Origin: an uncultured Lachnospiraceae bacterium
Lineage (GTDB): Bacteria; Bacillota; Clostridia; Lachnospirales; Lachnospiraceae
Direction of reading: 5' to 3'
Length of the DNA: 12,268 nucleotides
NCBI GenBank assembly: GCA_937901625.1
Contig: CALDIE010000211.1
Location: 1-12,268, forward strand
Shown here piece by piece: positions 1 to 6,941 of the stretch. Made by a program: the position numbers and the translations under genes. A model generated the notes under the pieces. The model was not told the DNA's origin. It saw nothing but the letters and a program-made list of their open reading frames with translations, and made no database searches. Positions within the stretch are counted from its first letter, which is position 1. The number at the start of each line of letters is the position of its first letter.

Positions 1-36
1 ATAGCCCCCCTTCAAGGGGTATAAGTGGAAATCGTA

Positions 37-68
37 TAAAAAAAGAGACAAACCTTACGGTCTGTCTC
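37..68 (-). terminator. Intrinsic terminator after rpsU
   Basis: On the minus strand a 10-bp stem (GAGACAGACC pairing with GGTTTGTCTC, one G-U pair) closes a GTAA tetraloop and is followed directly by seven T residues. It begins about 70 bases after the rpsU stop codon and is the natural end of the rpsU transcript. On the plus strand the hairpin is followed by a C and an A-run, so it should work in one direction only. Confidence 0.9.
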
Positions 69-137
69 CAAAAAAAGTTTGTTTTTTATTTCCTGCTTCA
101 CAGTTAAAACAACGTATAAACAGGATATCAGCCACAC

Positions 138-314
138 TCAGTTGTACTTGCGCTTTCTAGCGGCTTCAGACTTCTTCTTCCGCTTTACGCTGGGCTTCTC
201 ATAGTGCTCACGCTTACGGATCTCCTGCTGGATGCCTGCCTTTGCGCAGCTTCTCTTAAAGCGACGCAATGCGCTCTCCAGATCCTCGTTGGGCTTAACT
301 TCGATCTTAGACAC
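138..314 (-). CDS. rpsU: 30S ribosomal protein S21
   Basis: A small basic protein of the 30S ribosomal subunit, involved in initiation on mRNAs. The 58-residue product begins (V/M)SKIEVKPNEDLESALRRF and ends in a Lys/Arg-rich tail finishing KSEAARKRKYN, the classic S21 sequence at its usual length. I chose a GTG start at 314 because GGGGAGG lies 9 bases upstream and because S21 proteins start at this SKIEV position. An in-frame ATG at 350 would add 12 residues with no family resemblance and would place the ribosome binding site inside the gene. The gene has its own promoter in the gap after alaS and its own terminator downstream, so it can be expressed independently, although read-through from alaS is possible. 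Confidence 0.97.
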   Translation of the reverse strand: MSKIEVKPNEDLESALRRFKRSCAKAGIQQEIRKREHYEKPSVKRKKKSEAARKRKYN

Positions 315-323
315 CTGACTCAA

Positions 324-330
324 CCTCCCC
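324..330 (-). promoter_or_regulatory. Ribosome binding site of rpsU
   Basis: GGGGAGG on the minus strand, 9 bases before the GTG at 314. It decides the rpsU start: the more upstream ATG at 350 has no comparable site in front of it. Confidence 0.85.
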
Positions 331-383
331 TCAGTCGTGTAATCGTGCATATGACTGTCTTAGGGTATAAAATGCACTCCTAA

Positions 384-412
384 ATTATACGTTCTTACCC
401 CTTGGTCGTCAA
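384..412 (-). promoter_or_regulatory. Promoter of rpsU (sigma-A type)
   Basis: On the minus strand TTGACG (407-412), a 17-base spacer and a perfect TATAAT (384-389). Initiation would fall near 377, giving a leader of roughly 60 bases before the GTG start. The -35 hexamer touches the edge of the inverted repeat at 411-435, so the repeat region sits directly against the polymerase site. Confidence 0.85.
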
Positions 413-435
413 GCATAAATTTGATTTTTATGCTT
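411..435. repeat. Inverted repeat, 9-bp arms, abutting the rpsU -35
   Basis: AAGCATAAA (411-419) and TTTATGCTT (427-435) are perfect reverse complements around a 7-base centre. The left arm overlaps the last two bases of the rpsU -35 hexamer. It could be an operator-like site or a weak AT-rich hairpin at the end of the alaS transcript. It lacks the GC stem and T-run of an intrinsic terminator. Confidence 0.6.
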
Positions 436-465
436 ATGCTATAAATTTGATTTTTATGCTTATGC
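415..465. repeat. Tandem direct repeat, two copies with a 26-bp period
   Basis: The 25 bases from 415 to 439 recur exactly from 441 to 465, separated by a single T at 440. Each copy starts ATAAATTTG and ends ATGCTTATGC. The pair fills most of the gap between the alaS stop and the rpsU promoter. No protein or known element explains it. Confidence 0.85.
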
Positions 466-480
466 ATAGATACTATGCAT
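462..480. repeat. Inverted repeat over the alaS stop codon, 8-bp arms
   Basis: ATGCATAG (462-469) and CTATGCAT (473-480) are perfect reverse complements around a 3-base centre. The alaS stop codon TAG occupies 473-475. It could form a short hairpin at the end of alaS, but no T-run follows, so it is not a canonical terminator. Confidence 0.6.
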
Positions 481-3154
481 TTATTTGCGAAGCCAATACT
501 TCCTTTGCGGCCTCTAAGGCTTTCGGAATGCCTGCGGGATCTTTACCGCCTGCTTGTGCCATATTGGGACGACCGCCGCCGCCACCGCCGACAAAGGATG
601 CGATCGACTTGATCAGATTACCGGCATGCGCGCCCTTCTTCATGGCTGCGTCGTTAACCATCACGATCAGATTTACCTTTCCGTCTGCGGCAGATGCTGC
701 TACCACAACGCCTTCAGGTACCTGCTGTTTTAACTTATCACCCAGATCTCTGAGTCCGTTCATATCCATTCCGTCAACGGAGACAGCCAGCAAAGCAACA
801 CCGTTAACATCCGTGATCTGATCGGCAACATTACCGAGAGCGTCTTTGGCTGCTTTGCTCTTTAAGTTTTCAATTTCCGCAAGCAGTTCCTTATTCTCGG
901 CCATCAGGTGTGCCGCGCGGTCGAGAACATTATTCTGGTTAGCCTTTAATGCAGTAGTAACGGCATGGAGTTTCTCTTCCAGTTCCTGATAATAACGGAT
1001 CACATTGCTTCCGGTCAGCGCCTCGATCCTTCGAACACCGGCTGCAACACCCGTCTCGGAAAGGATCTTAAAGGTTCCGATCTGTAATGTATTCTCCACA
1101 TGTGTACCACCGCAAAATTCGATCGAATAATCAGACATGGTAACAACACGTACCTTCTCACCGTATTTTTCACCGAAAAGTGCCATCGCTCCGGTCTTTC
1201 TGGCTTCCTCTATACCCATGATCTTTGTGATAACGGGAATTCCTTCCGCGATCTTTGCGTTAACGGCATCCTCCACCTGTTTTAATTCCCCGGCGGTCAT
1301 TGCCTGGAAGTGGCTGAAATCAAAACGTGTACGTTCCGCGTCCTGATAAGAACCTTTCTGCTCTACATGCGTTCCCAAAACATCACGCAAAGCCTTCTGT
1401 AACAGATGGGTTGCGGAGTGATTACGGCAGGTCTTCGCGCGGTTTACTGAATCCACTTTTAAGCTTACCGTATCACCGGTTTTGATCATACCTTTTCTCA
1501 TGACACCGATATGAGCGATCTTGGATCCGGCAACATGCTCGGTTGCCTGCACCTCAAATACATTCTCCCCCACCCGGATCTCACCGATATCACCGATCTG
1601 ACCACCCATGGTTCCGTAGAATGTGGTCTTGTCCGTGATGATAGAGCCCTTCATTCCGTCAGTCAATACGGAAACAATGGCATTATCTTCATCTTCATCC
1701 ACATCGTAGAGCGCTGCAATAGCAATAACATTCGCATCCGTTTCCAAACGGTCATATCCGATAAACTCGGAATTAAGAGCTGCGTCGATCTGCTCATAAA
1801 CCGTAGCCTCAGCACCCATGTAGTTTGTTCCCTTACGGGCACCGCGGGCTGTTTCCTTCTGAACTTTCATTGCGGCATCAAATCCGGCCTGATCTACGGA
1901 ATATCCCTTTTCTTCGAGGATTTCTACCGTAAGGTCTAATGGAAATCCGTACGTATCATACAGACGGAATGCATCCTCGCCGGATAACTGCCTGCTTCCA
2001 TTCTTTTCAAGCTTATCTTCCATATCACTTAAGATGGAAAGACCCTGATCGATCGTTCTGGCAAACTTATTTTCCTCTTCCCGAAGGTTATTTAAGATAA
2101 ACTCTCTCTTCTCCGCTAACTCCGGATATCCGTCCTTACTTCCTTCGATAACGGTTTTAGCCAGATCAGCAAGGAAGACACCGTCGATACCCAATAGCCT
2201 TCCGTGACGGGCAGCTCTTCGAATGATACGACGAAGCACATATCCTCTTCCTTCATTGGAAGGCATGATACCGTCGGAGATCATAAAAGTAGCCGAACGG
2301 ATATGATCTGTGATCAAACGGATCGATATATCCTTTTTTTCATCTGATTGATAGGTTGCACCGGAAAATTCACAGATCTTATCGCGGATCGCCTTCATGG
2401 TATCGATATCAAATACGGAGTCCACGTCCTGAACAACTACAGCCAGACGCTCCAGCCCCATACCGGTATCAATGTTCTTTTGCTTTAACTCGGAATAATT
2501 CCCCTTACCGTCATTCTCAAACTGGGTAAATACATCATTCCATACTTCCATAAAACGGTCATCCTCACTGCCTACAGAGCTGTTCGGATTACCGTTGGCG
2601 TATTTTTCTCCACGGTCATAATAGATCTCGGAGCAGGGACCGCAAGGACCGGCGCCGTGCTCCCAGAAATTATCGCATTTTCCGTCCGCGTCTCTGTAAA
2701 AGCGGGTGATCTTTTCAGCAGGAACACCAATCTCTTCCGTCCAGATCTTAAAAGCCTCCTCATCCTCAAAATAAATGGAGGGATAGAGTCTTTCGGGATC
2801 GAGTCCTACTACTTCTGTCAAAAATTCCCAGCTCCAGAAAAGAGCTTCCTTTTTAAAATAATCGCCAAAGGAAAAATTACCCAACATCTCAAAGAATGTA
2901 AGATGTCTGGCTGTCTTACCTACATTTTCTATATCACCCGTACGAACGCACTTCTGGCAGGTTGTCACTCTTCGTCTGGGCGGGATCTCCTGCCCCGTAA
3001 AATAAGGCTTTAAAGGGGCCATACCGGAATTGATGATCAAGAGCGAGTTATCATTGTGAGGAACGAGCGAAAAGCTCTTCATCACCAGGTGATCCTTACT
3101 CTCGAAGAATTCCAGAAACATCTTCCTTAATTGGTTAACTCCATATTTTTCCAT
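473..3154 (-). CDS. alaS: Alanine--tRNA ligase (AlaRS)
   Basis: Cytoplasmic class II synthetase that charges tRNA-Ala and clears mischarged Ser and Gly. The 893-residue product has the usual length and domain order. The aminoacylation domain (about 1-460) contains FEMLGNFSFGDYF (88-100), GPCGPCSEIYYD (169-180) and the motif-3 region GMGLERL (231-237). The editing domain has zinc ligands H579 and H583 (HSATH) and C681 and H685 (CGGTH). The C-terminal C-Ala domain follows a helical stretch (about 722-770) and has a Gly-rich loop near 856-870. I chose the ATG at 3154 because GGAG lies 6 bases before it and the family starts at MEKYG. An in-frame ATG at 3166 would add four residues but has no good ribosome binding site. 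It has its own strong promoter, and no T-box leader fits in the roughly 50-base 5' UTR. Confidence 0.98.
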   Translation of the reverse strand: MEKYGVNQLRKMFLEFFESKDHLVMKSFSLVPHNDNSLLIINSGMAPLKPYFTGQEIPPRRRVTTCQKCVRTGDIENVGKTARHLTFFEMLGNFSFGDYFKKEALFWSWEFLTEVVGLDPERLYPSIYFEDEEAFKIWTEEIGVPAEKITRFYRDADGKCDNFWEHGAGPCGPCSEIYYDRGEKYANGNPNSSVGSEDDRFMEVWNDVFTQFENDGKGNYSELKQKNIDTGMGLERLAVVVQDVDSVFDIDTMKAIRDKICEFSGATYQSDEKKDISIRLITDHIRSATFMISDGIMPSNEGRGYVLRRIIRRAARHGRLLGIDGVFLADLAKTVIEGSKDGYPELAEKREFILNNLREEENKFARTIDQGLSILSDMEDKLEKNGSRQLSGEDAFRLYDTYGFPLDLTVEILEEKGYSVDQAGFDAAMKVQKETARGARKGTNYMGAEATVYEQIDAALNSEFIGYDRLETDANVIAIAALYDVDEDEDNAIVSVLTDGMKGSIITDKTTFYGTMGGQIGDIGEIRVGENVFEVQATEHVAGSKIAHIGVMRKGMIKTGDTVSLKVDSVNRAKTCRNHSATHLLQKALRDVLGTHVEQKGSYQDAERTRFDFSHFQAMTAGELKQVEDAVNAKIAEGIPVITKIMGIEEARKTGAMALFGEKYGEKVRVVTMSDYSIEFCGGTHVENTLQIGTFKILSETGVAAGVRRIEALTGSNVIRYYQELEEKLHAVTTALKANQNNVLDRAAHLMAENKELLAEIENLKSKAAKDALGNVADQITDVNGVALLAVSVDGMDMNGLRDLGDKLKQQVPEGVVVAASAADGKVNLIVMVNDAAMKKGAHAGNLIKSIASFVGGGGGGRPNMAQAGGKDPAGIPKALEAAKEVLASQINA

Positions 3155-3210
3155 TTTAAACTCCATTCCGGTGAGTTATTACTTCACCCGCGATTTCAAA
3201 ATCCTATCGT

Positions 3211-3239
3211 ATTATAATATCGGCTTTTACGGGTGTCAA
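3211..3239 (-). promoter_or_regulatory. Promoter of alaS, perfect consensus
   Basis: On the minus strand TTGACA (3234-3239), a 17-base spacer and TATAAT (3211-3216): both hexamers and the spacing match the sigma-A consensus exactly. Initiation would fall near 3204, leaving a leader of about 50 bases. It starts immediately after the T-run of the tRNA terminator, so alaS expression is separated from upstream transcription. Confidence 0.92.
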
Positions 3240-3242
3240 ATC

Positions 3243-3279
3243 AAAAAACCGCAAGGTCTACCTGTGTAAACCTTGCGGT
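3243..3279 (-). terminator. Intrinsic terminator after tRNA-Thr
   Basis: On the minus strand ACCGCAAGGT pairs perfectly with ACCTTGCGGT. The stem continues inward through a U-G pair and TAC/GTA to an ACAG loop, about 14 bp in all, and is followed by six T residues. It starts five bases after the end of the tRNA. No terminator is visible between the mscS-like gene and the tRNA, so it may end both transcripts. Confidence 0.92.
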
Positions 3280-3283
3280 AATC

Positions 3284-3356
3284 AGCTGGAAAAGAGACTC
3301 GAACTCTCGACCCCTTCATTACGAGTGAAGTGCTCTACCGACTGAGCTATTCCAGC
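3284..3356 (-). tRNA. tRNA-Thr (anticodon CGU)
   Basis: The 73-base sequence on the minus strand folds as a full cloverleaf: acceptor GCTGGAA/TTCCAGC, D-stem GCTC/GAGC, anticodon stem CTTCA/TGAAG around the loop CTCGTAA (anticodon CGT, reading ACG Thr codons), and T-arm GAGAG/CTCTT with loop TTCGAGT. The CCA end is not encoded and must be added by CCA-adding enzyme. The discriminator is T (U in the RNA). It has its own promoter and a terminator directly downstream. Confidence 0.96.
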
Positions 3357-3369
3357 AGTCAACATTGCA

Positions 3370-3398
3370 ATTATACTTTTTTGTATACTATTTTGCAA
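3370..3398 (-). promoter_or_regulatory. Promoter of tRNA-Thr
   Basis: On the minus strand TTGCAA (3393-3398), a 17-base spacer and TATAAT (3370-3375). Initiation would fall about 6 bases before the tRNA 5' end, leaving a very short leader for RNase P to remove. It lies in the 69-base gap after the mscS-like gene. Confidence 0.75.
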
Positions 3399-3425
3399 GT
3401 GTTATTTTCAAATTAATTCGAACGC

Positions 3426-4370
3426 CTATTCATCCCGGGACTCTTTCATATGAACATCCACCTGCGGGAAAGGGATCGTTACGCCGTTATGAGCAAATAT
3501 GTTCTTGATCTCCTCGTTATATCGCCACATAACATCAAAGTAATCCATGTTCTTTACATAGAAGCGGGCTACGATATTGACACTGCTCGAATCGAGCGCG
3601 TCCACAAAGATATCCACCTGCTGATTATGAATGACTTTTTCTTCTTTCTCGATCCAGTCATGGATCAGTCTTTTGGCCGTTGCAATATCGGACTCGTAAG
3701 AGATCCCTACCGAAAGGATCAGTCTGCGAAAAGGTGATTCCGAATAGTTTAACAGGGAGGTATTGGCCAGGGTACCGTTTGGAAGAACGACGATCTTTTC
3801 ATCCAACGTTCTTAATTTGGTATAAAACAGACCGATCTCTTTAACAAAGCCTTCGTTTCCTTTGTTATCCTCACGAATATAATCACCTACTTTGAACGGA
3901 CGCAGTATCAGGATAAGCACACCGCCGGTAAAGTTTGACAAACTCCCCTGTAAGGCCAGGGCGATCGTGATACCCGCCGACCCGATAACCGCCATGAGGC
4001 TGGATGTTTCGAATCCGAAAAAGGAAGCGATAAATAAGATCACTACCGCATATAAAACAACCCGTAAGAGCTTATCTAAGAAAATCTTTAGTCCTGTATC
4101 GGCTTTTGCGCGGTCTAAGGATTTTCCGACGGACTTTCGGATCACAGCGATCAGTTTTGAACAGATAAAAAAGACAATGACGGCTAAGATCAGTTTAATA
4201 CCGTAACTTAAAAGTTTCGCCGGCAGCGAATTTAAATACTCCTGCACGATACTGATGTTCTCACTTAACTCTTCTTTACTTTCCGCTATCGCTTCAACGA
4301 TATTATCTGAAATACTGCCTGCCGTCTCACCTTCTCTTAAAAGGTAAGACGGATCCGTAAACTGTACCAT
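3426..4370 (-). CDS. Mechanosensitive ion channel, MscS family
   Basis: A small-conductance mechanosensitive channel that would open under membrane tension and release solutes on osmotic downshock. The 314-residue product starts with a soluble, acidic N-terminal segment (1-50). Membrane segments follow near 54-76 and 102-120, then the pore-lining TM3 with GSAGITIALALQGSLSNF (130-147) and RPFKVGD (157-163). The cytoplasmic beta and C-terminal domains end in the family hallmark NGVTIPFPQVDVH (295-307). There is no obvious signal peptide. I chose the ATG at 4370 because GGGAG lies 5 bases before it; an in-frame GTG at 4376 would overlap that site. The upstream GlgB-like gene ends 9 bases earlier and its stop codon abuts this ribosome binding site, so translation is probably coupled. 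Confidence 0.95.
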   Translation of the reverse strand: MVQFTDPSYLLREGETAGSISDNIVEAIAESKEELSENISIVQEYLNSLPAKLLSYGIKLILAVIVFFICSKLIAVIRKSVGKSLDRAKADTGLKIFLDKLLRVVLYAVVILFIASFFGFETSSLMAVIGSAGITIALALQGSLSNFTGGVLILILRPFKVGDYIREDNKGNEGFVKEIGLFYTKLRTLDEKIVVLPNGTLANTSLLNYSESPFRRLILSVGISYESDIATAKRLIHDWIEKEEKVIHNQQVDIFVDALDSSSVNIVARFYVKNMDYFDVMWRYNEEIKNIFAHNGVTIPFPQVDVHMKESRDE

Positions 4371-4379
4371 AACCACTCC

Positions 4380-6899
4380 CTATCGTCGGCTGTTTTTGCG
4401 GTTTTCCTCTTCCGCCTCTTCGATCTTACGCATCAGCTCTTCTTTAATACTGCTTCGGATCTGATTTTTCTTTTCATAAAGAGAAATTCTTCTTTTCTCC
4501 TCTTCATTCTTTCTTGTTTCTTTTTCTTTCTTCTTTTTTGCGATATCCGCAAGTTCGGATCCGGTAAAGGGTACAAAGGAATATACCGTAAAGGACAGCG
4601 GTAAAAGGTTAACTTTGATCGAATACGATCTTCCGTCCGCCCCCTGTTCCCGGACGGATATAACTTCCGCGTTTCCGGAGCCGGCTCCGGTATATCTAAC
4701 ATCTTCCGAGGAGAATACTTCTTTGTACTTACCGTATCCGGGCACCCCGATAATATAATCCTTCCGGTCGATATTTCCGAAATGGAAGACAGCGATCAGG
4801 CTTTCCTTATCGCATTTCCGTTCAAACACAAGAACGTTTTCATCGGCAGCTGTATCTTTGATCCAAACAAAGCCCTCCGGATCCGTATCGAAAGTATTAA
4901 GAGAAGGATGCTCTTTTTCAAAACGGTTCAGATCCGCGATATACTTCATAAATCCGCCCCGGCGGATCATCTCGACAACGCCTTCTTCATCACTTACATC
5001 CTCCGGGATATGAAGTTCGTCATAGGCCAGTCCCTTTGTTGCGCAATAGGAGGAATATTCGCCTCTTTCCTGTCCGGCAATAGTCAGATCTTTTCCGACC
5101 ATCATCATCCTGTAGGCATGGAATAGTTTTAAATTACGCCATTTTGCGCTTCGGTTACCGGGCATGCGTTCAAGGATACCGCCCTGATCAAAATCAATAT
5201 CGCTGTAATTAAGCGGTAAGATGTACTCTTCACTGTATCTGTAGCAAAAATTGTCCGTCAACAGATGATGAACATTCTTTCTCTTGATCGGATCGTTCTG
5301 AAGGTAGCCTAATACATCCCTTGTCCAGGCGACATCCGTCGTTAAGTCAAAGCCGAGACTTTCGCTTTCCTTTCCGGTCACATGGGAAAATCCGCTTCTT
5401 TCATCGGCTATCGTTATAAGACCATCCTTTCTCTCGTGCAACAGCTGATTGGCTTTTCGGAAGAATTCCATGGCGTCAATATTTTCGTTTCCGCCGTAAA
5501 TATTTGGAAGCCATTCTCCCGGATGGCGATAATAATCCAAAAACAGAGAGGATGTAAGGTCAAAGAAACAGTATCCGTCCACATGATATTCATCTGCCCA
5601 AAAGTTCAAAACGGAGAACAGATACTGTTTTACTTCCTGACGATAGAAGCAGAACTGAAACATTCCGGTTCTGGGATCGATCCCTCTGCGCGGATCTCCG
5701 TCTTCATAAAGAGCGGTTCCGTCAAAGCTGCCTAAACCGTAGGAAGAATTGGAAAAATCGCTTACGGCAAGACCGAAGATCACGGCAATGCCTTCGGCGT
5801 GCATCGCGTCGATAAAGGCTTTCACATCGCCGGCTTCACCGACTCTTGTGGTAGGCGCGAAGTAGGCGCTTGTATGGAAGCCATTGTCATCGTCGTTTTC
5901 ATATTCCGTTATGGGCAGGATCTCTAAATGGGTATAGCCCATCTTATGAAGATATTTCGCAAAACCCCCGGCGATATCACGAAGTGACGAACGCGTATCC
6001 TCCTTTTTTAACAATACAGGCAGGGAAGCCTGGTAGATATGCATACATTCTTTTACGGATCTGTTCTTTCTTTCCTTTAACCAGGTCTGATCCTTCCATT
6101 TATATCCCGCAATATTCGTGATCAAGCTAAGATCCTTATGGACGCCGGACATGGCAAAAGAAACGGGATCGGCCTTGCAGAGCTTATTTCCGCCTCTCAT
6201 CAATATTTCATACTGATACTCTTCTCCCTCTTCGAGTCCCGGGATAAAGAGTTCAAAGATACCGCTTACGGGGTATCGATTCATCTGATGAACGATTCCG
6301 TTCCATTCATTAAAGTTGCCGACTACACTCACACGGATCGCGTTGGGTGCCCATACGCGAAATACAACGCCGCGTACACCGTTTATAGTCTTTTTATGGC
6401 AGCCTAAAGTTTCGTAGATCCTGCTATCCGCGCCGGAAAGGAAACGGTCTTCATCCTCCGCCTTTAAAGTGAGGTCAAAATTATAAGGGTCTTTTACCTC
6501 GATCTTTTTTGTGTTTTTATTCGCGTATACGGATTTGCCTCTCTTTTTGGAACCTTCTTTTTGGGGAGAAAGACTCTCCTTCGTTTCTTCTTTTATCTCT
6601 AAGGGGTAACTGACAAGATAAGAATAGGCTGTGTTATGCGCCCCCGGAAGGAGCGCCGCAAAAAAGCCGGCCTCGTCAGCCATTTCCATATGGATCTCAT
6701 CTTTTACCGTTTTCCCGCGAGTTCCGTCTTCACCGTATAAATAGATGACAACCGACTCGGCTCCGGGAAAAAACGCCTGAACCAGAGTCGATTTACCTAC
6801 CGTATGCGCGCCTAATATATCGGAAGGTCTAACGCATTCACCGTAAACGATCTCTTCGATTGCTGCCCAATCCATCAGATTATATAATTTCTTATTCAA
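4380..6899 (-). CDS. GlgB-like GH13 protein, probable catalytically dead paralogue
   Basis: The 839-residue protein resembles glycogen branching enzyme (GlgB, GH13 with CBM48) over its full length. It has a first N-terminal beta domain (about 21-100), a Lys/Glu-rich linker (101-136), a CBM48 domain (137-270, with RVWAPNAIRVSVVGNFNEWN), a TIM-barrel region (285-690), a C-terminal beta domain (to about 776) and a charged Lys/Glu/Arg tail (780-839) that looks like a coiled coil. Barrel landmarks remain, such as FDGTALYE (392-399) and GEWLPNIYGG (461-470), but the catalytic regions are changed. Region I DWVPAH is GLAVSD (376-381), the RVD nucleophile motif is CFF (444-446), AEES is ADER (498-501), and SHDE is NYSD (564-567). 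It is therefore unlikely to branch glucan and may bind or scaffold glycogen instead, which is inference. The start is a TTG at 6899 with AGAGG 9 bases upstream; no better in-frame start exists before the upstream TAA. It follows the DUF1015 gene by 42 bases and is coupled to the mscS-like gene. Confidence 0.88.
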   Translation of the reverse strand: MNKKLYNLMDWAAIEEIVYGECVRPSDILGAHTVGKSTLVQAFFPGAESVVIYLYGEDGTRGKTVKDEIHMEMADEAGFFAALLPGAHNTAYSYLVSYPLEIKEETKESLSPQKEGSKKRGKSVYANKNTKKIEVKDPYNFDLTLKAEDEDRFLSGADSRIYETLGCHKKTINGVRGVVFRVWAPNAIRVSVVGNFNEWNGIVHQMNRYPVSGIFELFIPGLEEGEEYQYEILMRGGNKLCKADPVSFAMSGVHKDLSLITNIAGYKWKDQTWLKERKNRSVKECMHIYQASLPVLLKKEDTRSSLRDIAGGFAKYLHKMGYTHLEILPITEYENDDDNGFHTSAYFAPTTRVGEAGDVKAFIDAMHAEGIAVIFGLAVSDFSNSSYGLGSFDGTALYEDGDPRRGIDPRTGMFQFCFYRQEVKQYLFSVLNFWADEYHVDGYCFFDLTSSLFLDYYRHPGEWLPNIYGGNENIDAMEFFRKANQLLHERKDGLITIADERSGFSHVTGKESESLGFDLTTDVAWTRDVLGYLQNDPIKRKNVHHLLTDNFCYRYSEEYILPLNYSDIDFDQGGILERMPGNRSAKWRNLKLFHAYRMMMVGKDLTIAGQERGEYSSYCATKGLAYDELHIPEDVSDEEGVVEMIRRGGFMKYIADLNRFEKEHPSLNTFDTDPEGFVWIKDTAADENVLVFERKCDKESLIAVFHFGNIDRKDYIIGVPGYGKYKEVFSSEDVRYTGAGSGNAEVISVREQGADGRSYSIKVNLLPLSFTVYSFVPFTGSELADIAKKKKEKETRKNEEEKRRISLYEKKNQIRSSIKEELMRKIEEAEEENRKNSRR

Positions 6900-6941
6900 A
6901 CCCCATATCCTCTCTGTCTTTTGATTTTCATCTATCGCCTG

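Noticed and set aside
7..19. 13-base palindrome CCCCTT-C-AAGGGG near the window edge
   Set aside because: It lies after the rpsU terminator, has no T-run on either side, and too little flanking sequence is present to assign it a role.
315..350. N-terminal extension of S21 from the ATG at 350
   Set aside because: The 12 extra residues do not resemble S21, and the strong ribosome binding site lies inside them, in front of the GTG at 314.
402..821. Plus-strand open frame opposite the end of alaS, and similar plus-strand frames at 1511-1939, 2657-3013, 4782-5126, 8742-9125 and 10088-10504
   Set aside because: Each lies opposite a well-supported minus-strand gene, shows no family resemblance in its translation, and has the composition expected of an antisense shadow.
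3400..3420. Near-palindrome TTCAAATTAATTCGAA as a terminator for the mscS-like gene
   Set aside because: It has one mismatch, is AT-rich and lacks a following T-run, so it does not meet the criteria for an intrinsic terminator.
4371..4376. GTG start two codons upstream for the mscS-like gene
   Set aside because: It would overlap its own GGGAG ribosome binding site; the ATG at 4370 has proper 5-base spacing.
6786..6812. Walker A-like GAHTVGKST in the GlgB-like protein (residues 30-38)
   Set aside because: It aligns with the LGxH stretch of the GlgB N-terminal beta domain, is followed by a typical VQAFFPGAESV strand, and no Walker B or NTPase fold follows. The match to the P-loop pattern looks coincidental.
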